A stretch of 64,000 bases of DNA, from positions 3,534,001 through 3,598,000 of the forward strand of contig OY969790.1 of the NCBI GenBank assembly GCA_963703125.1. Direction: 5' to 3'. Every line of letters starts with the position of its first letter. Positions within the stretch are counted from its first letter, which is position 1. A program made the translations under genes and the position numbers. This DNA comes from MFD04716-140 sp963703125. Its GTDB lineage: Bacteria > Bacteroidota > Bacteroidia > Flavobacteriales > Flavobacteriaceae. Shown one piece after another: positions 57,505-64,000 of this stretch. The notes beneath the pieces were generated by a model. The model did not search any database. It saw nothing but the letters and a program-made list of their open reading frames with translations, and was not told where the DNA came from.

Positions 57505-60500
57505 CTATTTACCTTCTAAGAATTCCTCATAGTGTTGAAATTTAATTTGGTCCAAACCTTTAAATTTCTTTTTCAATTTTTCGAAATCAATTTTTGCGAC
57601 CGTGAACCTGTCTGAGATTGCATTGATATTCTCAAGTTCTGCATTTGATGGTTTGTCATAGCTTGTTGCCACTTTACTGAACAGGTCTGCCATTTTCTCT
57701 CTCAATTGAGGTTCGGCAGCACCTACATAATTGTCCCCTGTTGTAATCACCAAGGTCTTTTTAAGTTCATTTAACTTGGTCACTATTCTTGCATTTTTAT
57801 CAGCTTCGGCTTTCGCAATCATCTCATCCATTTGATATACAAGATAAGCCAGCTCCTGGGTCATATCGTACAGCTTCATCGTAGTTTCATCCTTAAGCTT
57901 ACGCTCTGTTTCCGTTAAGGGAGAACGGGGATCATATATTAAATCGAACGTTTGTTCATAGATATCCTTTCCTTTGGTCATAACCATTTTATAAGTCCCG
58001 GCTGGAACAGTCGGACTCGTAAATCCACCAAAACTAAATGTCTTGCCCTTTGCAACCTTAGGCTGTTTTCTGGTGTAGCCCCAGTTCACAATATTGATGC
58101 CTTTCGATTTTCCTGGACCCAACTCGACAATTTTATTGCCCTGCATATCCTGTATTTCAATGATCATTTTTCCGAACGTATGACGCTTGTCTAAATAATA
58201 TTTGATCTGTGCGTCTTTCGTTTTGTTACCTCCAACGAATTGGGTCTCATTTCCGAAGCCGCCTGAAAATCCACCTTCTTCATTTATAACAGTTGGCTTG
58301 CTCTTAAAAAAATGAACTTTTTGCGCCAAAACGTCATCATTTATTTCCCTAAGTGGCGAAATATCATCTAAAATGATGATGCCCCGACCATGTGTTGCCA
58401 AAACCAAATCGCTGGTCTGTTTTTGGAGCTCAATATAGTGTACGGCCACAGATGGCATATTGTTCGTGAATTTATGCCACTTCTTTCCGCTGTTCATGGT
58501 AATGTAAAGTCCAAATTCAGTTCCCAAAAATAAAAGATTTGGATTTTCATAGTCTTCTTGAATATTGCGGGCAATACCCTTCACTCCGTCTGAGATGATA
58601 TTTGTCCATGTTTTGCCAAAGTCAGTGGTTTTATAAGCGTACGGATTCATATCGTTTTGTGTATGTCCATCAAAAACCGCATAGGCAGTGGCTTTATCAA
58701 GGCTACTTGCCTCAATATGATAGCACCAAGTATTTTTTGGCAAACCTTCGATATTGGCCACAGTGTTGGTCCAAGTTTTGCCACCATCCTGTGTGACCTG
58801 TACATTGCCATCATCCGTACCCACCCAAATTACCTTCTCATCAAGAGATGATTCTGCAATAGTAAATATGGTAGTGTGGTTTTCCGCTCCGGAATTGTCC
58901 TTAGACAAACCCCCTGAATTTTCTTGTGCTTGTTTCGTAGGGTCATTGGTCGTTAAATCTGGGGAAATTATTTGCCAGGTATCGCCCATGTCCTCTGATT
59001 TATGAAGGAATTGACTTCCCATGTAAAAGCGATGGGGTTGATGTGAACTAATAGCCATTGGGGCATTCCAATTAAAACGTAGTTTCTTTACTTCTTTAGT
59101 TGGAAGGGGTTGAATGGTTTTTGTCAAATTGCGATCAACATCATAGCGCCAAACACTTTCGGCCCCTTGCATTTCGGAATAGATAATGTTTTTTGTCGGA
59201 TGCTTGAATACTCGAAAACCATCACCGGCACCGACTGAATTCCAATCACGGCCTTCAACACCACCAGGAGAAGAGGAAGGGCCATACCAAGAGCCATTAT
59301 CCTGAAGCCCTCCGTACACATTGTAAGGGGTGGCATCATCGACGCTCACCTGGTAAAACTGTGACAAAGGAAGATTTTCAACTATTTCCATATTGGTTCC
59401 ACCATCCCAAGAACGGTACACGCCGCCATCTGTCCCTACATACATTATATCTGAATCCTTTATGCTAAAGGCAATATCGTGGATATCACTATGCATGTTG
59501 CCTAAATTCTTAAAAGTTTTTCCACCATCACGTGAAATGGAACCAAAAAGTCCACCTTTAACGACCACATTCTCATCTCTGGGATCTACAACGATTCTAG
59601 AAAAATAAAAAGGTCGTACGGTGATGCCGAAATCATTGTTCAATTGCTTCCAGGTATTCCCTGCATCGTCACTGCGATATAGACCTTTGCGCTCATCCTT
59701 TTCTGCTTCGATCACTGTATATAATACCTTGTTGTTAGACGGAGCGATTGCTATTCCTAATCTGCCCAATTTTCCGGCAGGGAAACCATTGTGTATTTTA
59801 TTCCATGTTTTGCCGGCATCAATAGATTTATAAAGCGCGCTATTGCTTCCACCGGACTCAAATCCCCAACCCGTTCTCCTAAACTCCCACATACTGGCGT
59901 AAAGCGTATTTGGATCGGAAGGATCCATTATCAAATCCGCACATCCTGTTTTTGGATTTACATAAAGAAGTTTGTTCCAAGTTATTCCTCCATCGGTTGA
60001 TTTATATACGCCCCTTTCTTCACTATCGCCCCATAATGCGCCAAGAACCGCGACATAAATTTCCTTTGAGTTTTTGGGATTTACAATTATATTGGCGATC
60101 CGTTCCGATTTTTCGAATCCAATTTTATTCCAGTTAGCGCCACCGTCAAACGACTTGTACAGTCCGTCACCAATTGAAACACTATTTCGAGTCCATGTTT
60201 CCCCAGTTCCTACATAAATGGTATTGTCTGGATCATTGGGATCTAAAGTGACGGCGCCAATAGATTGACAGTACTCGTCAAATATGGGATTAAATGTAGT
60301 TCCGGCATCATTTGATTTCCAAACTCCACCACCGGCACTGCCTGCATAGACGATTCTATTGTTGGTGGGGTGTACTTCGATGTCATTGATCCGACCGCTC
60401 ATTATTGCCGGACCGATATGCCTTGCCGTCATATCCCCAAAAAGTTCCTTGCCAGAATCGGTAATGGTTTGCGACTCAACGTTCCATAATAAAAACAGAA

Positions 60501-60534
60501 AAACCAGAATCGACAAAAAAAGCGTTTTTTTCAT
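57505..60534 (-). CDS. Very large secreted VPS10/BNR-repeat beta-propeller protein
   Basis: About 1009 residues from MKKTLFLSILVFLFLLWNVESQ, a clear signal peptide; an upstream start is not used. Several BNR/Asp-box-like units are visible: SNDAGTTFNPIFD, SFDGGANWNKIGF, STDGGITWNKLLY, SIDAGKTWNKIHN, SDDAGNTWKQL, SRDGGKTFKNLG, with the recurring S-x-D-x-G-x-T-W motif. This gives a sortilin/VPS10-type ten-bladed propeller (about 30-720), then a C-terminal helical/Ig-like region. It may bind or process peptides or glycans at the surface. It is in the same unit as the LolA-like gene. Confidence 0.9.
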   Translation of the reverse strand: MKKTLFLSILVFLFLLWNVESQTITDSGKELFGDMTARHIGPAIMSGRINDIEVHPTNNRIVYAGSAGGGVWKSNDAGTTFNPIFDEYCQSIGAVTLDPNDPDNTIYVGTGETWTRNSVSIGDGLYKSFDGGANWNKIGFEKSERIANIIVNPKNSKEIYVAVLGALWGDSEERGVYKSTDGGITWNKLLYVNPKTGCADLIMDPSDPNTLYASMWEFRRTGWGFESGGSNSALYKSIDAGKTWNKIHNGFPAGKLGRLGIAIAPSNNKVLYTVIEAEKDERKGLYRSDDAGNTWKQLNNDFGITVRPFYFSRIVVDPRDENVVVKGGLFGSISRDGGKTFKNLGNMHSDIHDIAFSIKDSDIMYVGTDGGVYRSWDGGTNMEIVENLPLSQFYQVSVDDATPYNVYGGLQDNGSWYGPSSSPGGVEGRDWNSVGAGDGFRVFKHPTKNIIYSEMQGAESVWRYDVDRNLTKTIQPLPTKEVKKLRFNWNAPMAISSHQPHRFYMGSQFLHKSEDMGDTWQIISPDLTTNDPTKQAQENSGGLSKDNSGAENHTTIFTIAESSLDEKVIWVGTDDGNVQVTQDGGKTWTNTVANIEGLPKNTWCYHIEASSLDKATAYAVFDGHTQNDMNPYAYKTTDFGKTWTNIISDGVKGIARNIQEDYENPNLLFLGTEFGLYITMNSGKKWHKFTNNMPSVAVHYIELQKQTSDLVLATHGRGIIILDDISPLREINDDVLAQKVHFFKSKPTVINEEGGFSGGFGNETQFVGGNKTKDAQIKYYLDKRHTFGKMIIEIQDMQGNKIVELGPGKSKGINIVNWGYTRKQPKVAKGKTFSFGGFTSPTVPAGTYKMVMTKGKDIYEQTFDLIYDPRSPLTETERKLKDETTMKLYDMTQELAYLVYQMDEMIAKAEADKNARIVTKLNELKKTLVITTGDNYVGAAEPQLREKMADLFSKVATSYDKPSNAELENINAISDRFTVAKIDFEKLKKKFKGLDQIKFQHYEEFLEGK

Positions 60535-60558
60535 TTTTTGAATTGGTTTAATCAAAAA

Positions 60559-60578
60559 GGCCCTAGATAAATAGGGCC
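60559..60578 (-). terminator. Hairpin between the LolA-like and VPS10 genes
   Basis: A 7-bp stem, GGCCCTA / TAGGGCC, with a GATAAA loop; on the minus strand it is followed by TTTTTG. It could terminate the LolA-like transcript or lower VPS10 expression. Confidence 0.7.
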
Positions 60579-60594
60579 CTTTGTATTGGTTAGT

Positions 60595-61362
60595 TTATTT
60601 TTTTTCTTCAGCGACTTCTTCTGGAAAGGCAAAAGCCTTCTCATCTACTGTTGGATTGAGTTCAATCTTTGAGATAGTAATGGGAGTACCAGGCTGACCT
60701 TTAACCCCTTGTGTCATTGCGAATGGGAAGTATAGACCTTCAACTTCTTGATAGTCACTGAATGTAATTTCTTGGGTCATGCCTTTTCCAGGGCCTGATT
60801 TCACCTCAGATTGCATCGCAATAGGTACAAGATTTTCCGTATCAAAGAAATAGAATGCAACATCTTCCTCTTGTTTGCCATCCACTGTGATAGGTTCTTT
60901 AACCAACTTAAGTTTAAATGCTTCAGCTCCGTCAATGGTTTCTTTGCCTATAAGTTCAACTGTGTATCCTTTTTCTTTATACCCAATAAAAGGATCTGGA
61001 AAATCGTTTGCGTTCAATTTAAAATTGGCCGTAGATTCAGCGTCGCTTTTTTCTGCTTTCATAGTCATGAAATTATCGCTCCATAAGGTTTCGCCATCAA
61101 AAACCCCTTGCTTTATTTCCTTGCCCTGAAAGTTTATTGAGGTCAATTGCCGTCCATCGCTCAGTTGAACAATATCAATAGGGATTTCCATACCTTGTTG
61201 ATTCAGTTTAGCGGACATTTTAACGCCACTCAACGCCTTAAAATTTTCAAGACCGCCGATATTCTCAAAATAGCTATTGATAATTTCGTCCGCGGTTTGC
61301 GCATTCACCGGTACTACCATCATAACAGTTAAGACTGCAATAATCAATTTAATTTTTTTCAT
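60595..61362 (-). CDS. Outer-membrane lipoprotein-sorting-like (LolA-fold) protein
   Basis: 255 residues; signal peptide MKKIKLIIAVLTVMMVVPVNAQ. The mature part is a concave beta-sheet typical of LolA/YcnJ-like folds (SYFENIGGLENFKALSGVKMSAKLNQQGMEIPID, then ...YFFDTENLVPIAMQSEV). These proteins carry lipids or peptides in the periplasm. It lies upstream of the VPS10 protein gene, 60 bases away with a hairpin between, so the two may work together. Confidence 0.75.
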   Translation of the reverse strand: MKKIKLIIAVLTVMMVVPVNAQTADEIINSYFENIGGLENFKALSGVKMSAKLNQQGMEIPIDIVQLSDGRQLTSINFQGKEIKQGVFDGETLWSDNFMTMKAEKSDAESTANFKLNANDFPDPFIGYKEKGYTVELIGKETIDGAEAFKLKLVKEPITVDGKQEEDVAFYFFDTENLVPIAMQSEVKSGPGKGMTQEITFSDYQEVEGLYFPFAMTQGVKGQPGTPITISKIELNPTVDEKAFAFPEEVAEEKK

Positions 61363-61397
61363 TTTTCCTCAGTGTTAATGGATTTATTTATAGGTAT

Positions 61398-61405
61398 CAA
61401 ATATA
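61398..61405 (-). promoter_or_regulatory. -7 box (TATATTTG) of the LolA-like gene
   Basis: On the minus strand, TATATTTG 35 bases before the ATG at 61362. It touches the palindrome at 61404-61428. Confidence 0.6.
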
Positions 61406-61428
61406 ACATTTCTGTTACAGAAATGTTA
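61404..61428. promoter_or_regulatory. Perfect 25-bp palindromic operator
   Basis: TAACATTTCTGT, a central T, and its exact complement ACAGAAATGTTA, within the divergent region of the LolA-like and aldehyde dehydrogenase genes. It abuts the minus-strand -7 box and lies just before a plus-strand TAAAATTTG that resembles a -7 box (61431-61439). Such an arrangement suits a dimeric repressor, for example of the TetR type. Confidence 0.7.
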
Positions 61429-61517
61429 AATAAAATTTGAAGTCTTTGTTAAATTCATCAGAATGGTCTCGACTTTCCATTCGGTTCTTCTTAGCTTTAA
61501 ATATTGAAAACATTAAA

Positions 61518-62870
61518 ATGAAAGAATCCATTAATCCATATACAGGTGAAAAATTATTTCAATTTAAAAGTCTTGGTCAAAATGAAGTGCTCGAAAAAAT
61601 TCAAATTTCCCAAAATTGTTTTGAATCCTACAGAAATACCTCATACGGGGAGCGTTCTTCCTTAATGCGAAAAGCGGCAGAGGTACTGAGGACACATGTC
61701 GACAAATATGCCAAGATCATGACCCTAGAAATGGGGAAACCAATTTCCCAATCTAAGGCCGAAGTGGAAAAATGTGCTTGGGTTTGCGAATACTATGCCC
61801 AAAATGCGAAGGAGCAATTAAAAGATGAAATCATCAAGACGGATGCAAACGAAAGTTTTGTCCGCTATGAACCATTGGGTATCATACTGGCCATTATGCC
61901 ATGGAACTATCCCTTTTGGCAGGTTTTTAGATTTGCGACCCCTAATTTAATGGCAGGGAACGTTTCATTGTTAAAGCACGCTTCCAACGTTATGAAAAGC
62001 GGGGAAATGATTCAAGAAGTCTTTGAAAGGGCTGGTTTCCCTAAGGGATGTTTTCAACATTTGACAATAGGCAGCGAGGAGATTGAAACAATCATTGCGG
62101 ACCCTAGGGTAAAGGCGGTAACTTTGACCGGAAGCAAATCTGCAGGGGCATCGGTAGCCGCGATAGCCGGAAAATATATTAAGAAATCGGTATTGGAACT
62201 GGGGGGCAGCAATGCCCTGATCGTGTTTGAAGATGCACATATCGATGGGGCTTTGGAAGTTTGCATACAGGCAAGATTTCAAAACACAGGCCAAAGCTGT
62301 ATTGCTGGTAAACGTCTTCTGGTCCAGAGTAGTATAGCCGACAACTTCATTGAAAAGTTTAGGAATAAAGTATTGGAACTTAAAAGTGGTGACCCAATGG
62401 ACAAGAACACGTATATTGGAGTCATGGCCCGTGAAGATCTGGCGGTGGAATTGGAGCGGCAAGTTAATGCCTCGGTGGGAATGGGGGCTAAAATACTATG
62501 CGGTGGGATACGGAAAGGGAGTTATTTTTCGCCAACAATACTGGGTGACGTTGAAAAAGAAATGCCCGTCTTTAAAGAAGAAACTTTTGGACCGGTAATT
62601 GGAATTACAACATTTGAAAATGAGGAAGATGCCGTTGCTTTGTCAAATGCTTCAGAATTTGGTCTAGGGGTATCTTTGTTCACCTCTGATATTCAACGCG
62701 CCAAAAGGCTCATTCCCCAATTTGAGGAAGGTGCCGTATTTGTCAACGAATTGGTAAAGAGCGATCCACGCCTTCCTTTTGGGGGCGTTAAAACCTCGGG
62801 ATATGGCAGGGAGCTTTCTTCTCATGGAATAAAGGAATTTGTAAACAAAAAGACCATTTATATAAAATAA
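61518..62870 (+). CDS. Aldehyde dehydrogenase (succinate-semialdehyde dehydrogenase-like)
   Basis: 450 residues from the ATG at 61518, since relatives begin MKESINPYTGEKLF; upstream starts lie in the promoter zone. ALDH fold: NAD-binding PWNYPFWQVFR, GSKSAGASVA, catalytic Glu in LELGGSNALIVFED, the catalytic Cys in NTGQSCIAGKR, and EETFGPVIGI near the end. The close match is to NAD(P)-dependent succinate-semialdehyde or related aldehyde dehydrogenases. It is divergent from the LolA-like gene and overlaps DUF72 by 1 base. Confidence 0.93.
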   Translation: MKESINPYTGEKLFQFKSLGQNEVLEKIQISQNCFESYRNTSYGERSSLMRKAAEVLRTHVDKYAKIMTLEMGKPISQSKAEVEKCAWVCEYYAQNAKEQLKDEIIKTDANESFVRYEPLGIILAIMPWNYPFWQVFRFATPNLMAGNVSLLKHASNVMKSGEMIQEVFERAGFPKGCFQHLTIGSEEIETIIADPRVKAVTLTGSKSAGASVAAIAGKYIKKSVLELGGSNALIVFEDAHIDGALEVCIQARFQNTGQSCIAGKRLLVQSSIADNFIEKFRNKVLELKSGDPMDKNTYIGVMAREDLAVELERQVNASVGMGAKILCGGIRKGSYFSPTILGDVEKEMPVFKEETFGPVIGITTFENEEDAVALSNASEFGLGVSLFTSDIQRAKRLIPQFEEGAVFVNELVKSDPRLPFGGVKTSGYGRELSSHGIKEFVNKKTIYIK

Positions 62871-63766
62871 TGAAATTTGGACAAGTAGAAAACCCAGAAT
62901 TGGTAGATTTTAAGTTACCCGATGACAATCCTCAAACCAAAGTTGTCCTTTCTTCCAATGAAGGCGGAGAATTTCTTGATATTCGAATTGGTTGCGCAAA
63001 ATGGAACAAGCAGGATCTCAAAAACTTTTTTCCCAGGGGCACGAAAGATGAACTGGCCTATTATTCCAATCAATTCAACAGCATTGAGCTTAATGCAACA
63101 TTTTATCGCATATTTCCAGCCGAAACGCACCTTAATTGGTATTCCAAAACTACTGAGGATTTTAAATTCTTCCCTAAAATAGTCCAGAATGTGAGTCATT
63201 TAAATAGGCTCAATGAAAAGGCATATCCAATTTTGGATGAATATTTGAATGTTACCTCCAATCTTCAAGATAAACTCGGGACAATTTTCCTGCAATTGCA
63301 CAACAACTTTGCTCCTAAAGACTGGGATAAAGTGGTACGTTTTGTTGAAAAATGGCCAAAGGAGTTTGCATTGGCCATGGAATTTAGGCATACCGATTGG
63401 TACAATGATGATAAGGTTTCGGCTGAGCTTTACCATCTGCTGACAGAGAATAATATTGCCAATGTTTTGGTAGATACCGCCGGACGAAGAGACTTACTAC
63501 ACATGAGGCTTACCAATAATGAGGCCTTCATCAGGTTTGTGGGTGCAAATCATAGCAGCGATTATGCCCGGCTGGATGAATGGGTCGACAGACTTTATGA
63601 ATGGAAGGAAATGGGTCTGAAAAACATTCATTTTTTTATCCATCAGAATGTAGAATTGGCTTCTCCATTATTATCGGCTTACTTTATTGGGAAATTGAAT
63701 AAAAATTTGGGAACAAATCTTCACATTCCAAAAACGTTGAACGATTCTCCTCCTAGTTTATTTTGA
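62870..63766 (+). CDS. DUF72 domain protein
   Basis: 298 residues. DUF72 (YecE) TIM-barrel-like family: IRIGCAKWNKQDLKNFFPRGTKDELAYYSNQFNSIELNATFYRIFP, then FKFFPKIVQNVSHLNRL, LGTIFLQLHNNFAPKDW and LAMEFRHTDWYND. Function unknown. Its ATG overlaps the ALDH stop by 1 base (TAATG), so the pair is cotranscribed. Confidence 0.9.
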   Translation: MKFGQVENPELVDFKLPDDNPQTKVVLSSNEGGEFLDIRIGCAKWNKQDLKNFFPRGTKDELAYYSNQFNSIELNATFYRIFPAETHLNWYSKTTEDFKFFPKIVQNVSHLNRLNEKAYPILDEYLNVTSNLQDKLGTIFLQLHNNFAPKDWDKVVRFVEKWPKEFALAMEFRHTDWYNDDKVSAELYHLLTENNIANVLVDTAGRRDLLHMRLTNNEAFIRFVGANHSSDYARLDEWVDRLYEWKEMGLKNIHFFIHQNVELASPLLSAYFIGKLNKNLGTNLHIPKTLNDSPPSLF

Positions 63767-63781
63767 TGGCAATTTCTTCAC

Positions 63782-63789
63782 TAGTTTTG
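63782..63789 (+). promoter_or_regulatory. Bacteroidota -7 box (TAGTTTTG)
   Basis: A perfect TAnnTTTG 18 bases before the ATG of the thioesterase gene; a possible TTTTG -33 lies at 63761-63765. Confidence 0.55.
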
Positions 63790-63807
63790 TCGAAAATTCT
63801 GTGAACG

Positions 63808-64000
63808 ATGAGATTTCATACAAGAAAATGGGTAAAGCCCGAAGATTTAAACGCCAATGAAACACTTTTTGGGGGCAAGGTATTGGCTTGGATAGATGAG
63901 GAAGCTGCCCTGTACAGTATTATTCAGCTTGAAAATAAAAGAGTGGTTACCAAATATATGTCTGAAATTAACTTCATGAGTACTGCCCAAAAAGGCGATA
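63808..64000 (+). CDS. Acyl-CoA thioesterase (hotdog), 3' partial
   Basis: The first 64 codons, cut by the window end. HTRKWVKPEDLNANETLFGGKVLAWIDEEAAL is the hotdog thioesterase signature of the YciA/BACH group: NxxxxxFGGxxxxxxDE is the active-site region. The hexameric enzyme hydrolyses acyl-CoA in the cytoplasm. The rest is outside the window. Confidence 0.85.
   Translation, partial: MRFHTRKWVKPEDLNANETLFGGKVLAWIDEEAALYSIIQLENKRVVTKYMSEINFMSTAQKGD

Noticed and set aside
1..64000. tRNA, rRNA and known riboswitches
   Set aside because: No cloverleaf-like sequence, CCA-end context or recognised aptamer core was seen in the intergenic regions examined by eye; a covariance search would be needed to exclude weak cases.

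Overview
The window is a stretch of Bacteroidota chromosome, almost certainly Flavobacteriaceae (marine flavobacterium-like; genus not resolved). Signs are low GC, promoters with the TAnnTTTG -7 box, a porX-type T9SS regulator, a fused LpxC/FabZ, a TonB receptor plus DUF4249 pair, head-GIN (DUF2807) lipoproteins and a PRODH family protein beside aroB. Nearly all of it is core metabolism and envelope biology. No rRNA, tRNA, CRISPR array, prophage or intact insertion sequence was seen.

Layout. 1-9.0 kb: end of parC, sterol desaturase-like protein, TerC, small regulators, an M14 peptidase, Lrp, DinB, aroB and proline dehydrogenase. 9.1-17.3 kb: ald, tsaE and porX, with accessory DNA inserted between them: two related multi-pass membrane proteins, an M48-type protease, a small lipoprotein, dense short tandem repeats, a frameshifted AAA/DUF4143 ATPase and a duplicated 57-bp fragment of the porX 3' end. 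17.4-24.6 kb: HD phosphohydrolase, then the lipid A cluster lpxD-lpxC/fabZ-lpxA-efp-second lpxD-like gene, then sucD. 24.7-28.4 kb: fabG, a von Willebrand-type membrane protein and a prohibitin. 28.4-37.0 kb: a complete histidine operon, hisG-D-C-B-[4HB]-H-[GNAT]-A-[DinB]-F-IE, preceded by a leader peptide with five His codons and a terminator (attenuator). hisB is broken by a one-base homopolymer indel. The frameshifted four-helix-bundle gene lies between inverted repeats like those of intervening-sequence elements.

37.1-40.9 kb: a six-gene ECF sigma operon (sigma, anti-sigma, GIN-like surface proteins, beta-barrel, small CxxC protein). 41.2-44.4 kb: TonB receptor and DUF4249 lipoprotein. 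44.5-47.2 kb: VWA plus MoxR-like AAA pair. 47.3-49.5 kb: two-component system. 49.7-57.4 kb: tandem spondin lipoprotein, small membrane proteins, a divergent TruA, CorA, cysM-cysE and DUF2461. 57.5-64 kb: a very large secreted BNR/VPS10 protein with a LolA-like partner, divergent from an aldehyde dehydrogenase across a perfect 25-bp palindrome, then DUF72 and the start of an acyl-CoA thioesterase.

Most noteworthy are the histidine attenuator, the inverted-repeat-flanked 4HB cassette inside the his operon, the porX 3'-end duplication bounding a decayed ATPase insert, the palindromic operator near 61.4 kb and several promoters placed so close to start codons that leaderless mRNAs are likely. 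Four broken frames (two in the ATPase, one in hisB, one in 4HB) are all +/-1 homopolymer changes, so sequencing error must be excluded first.
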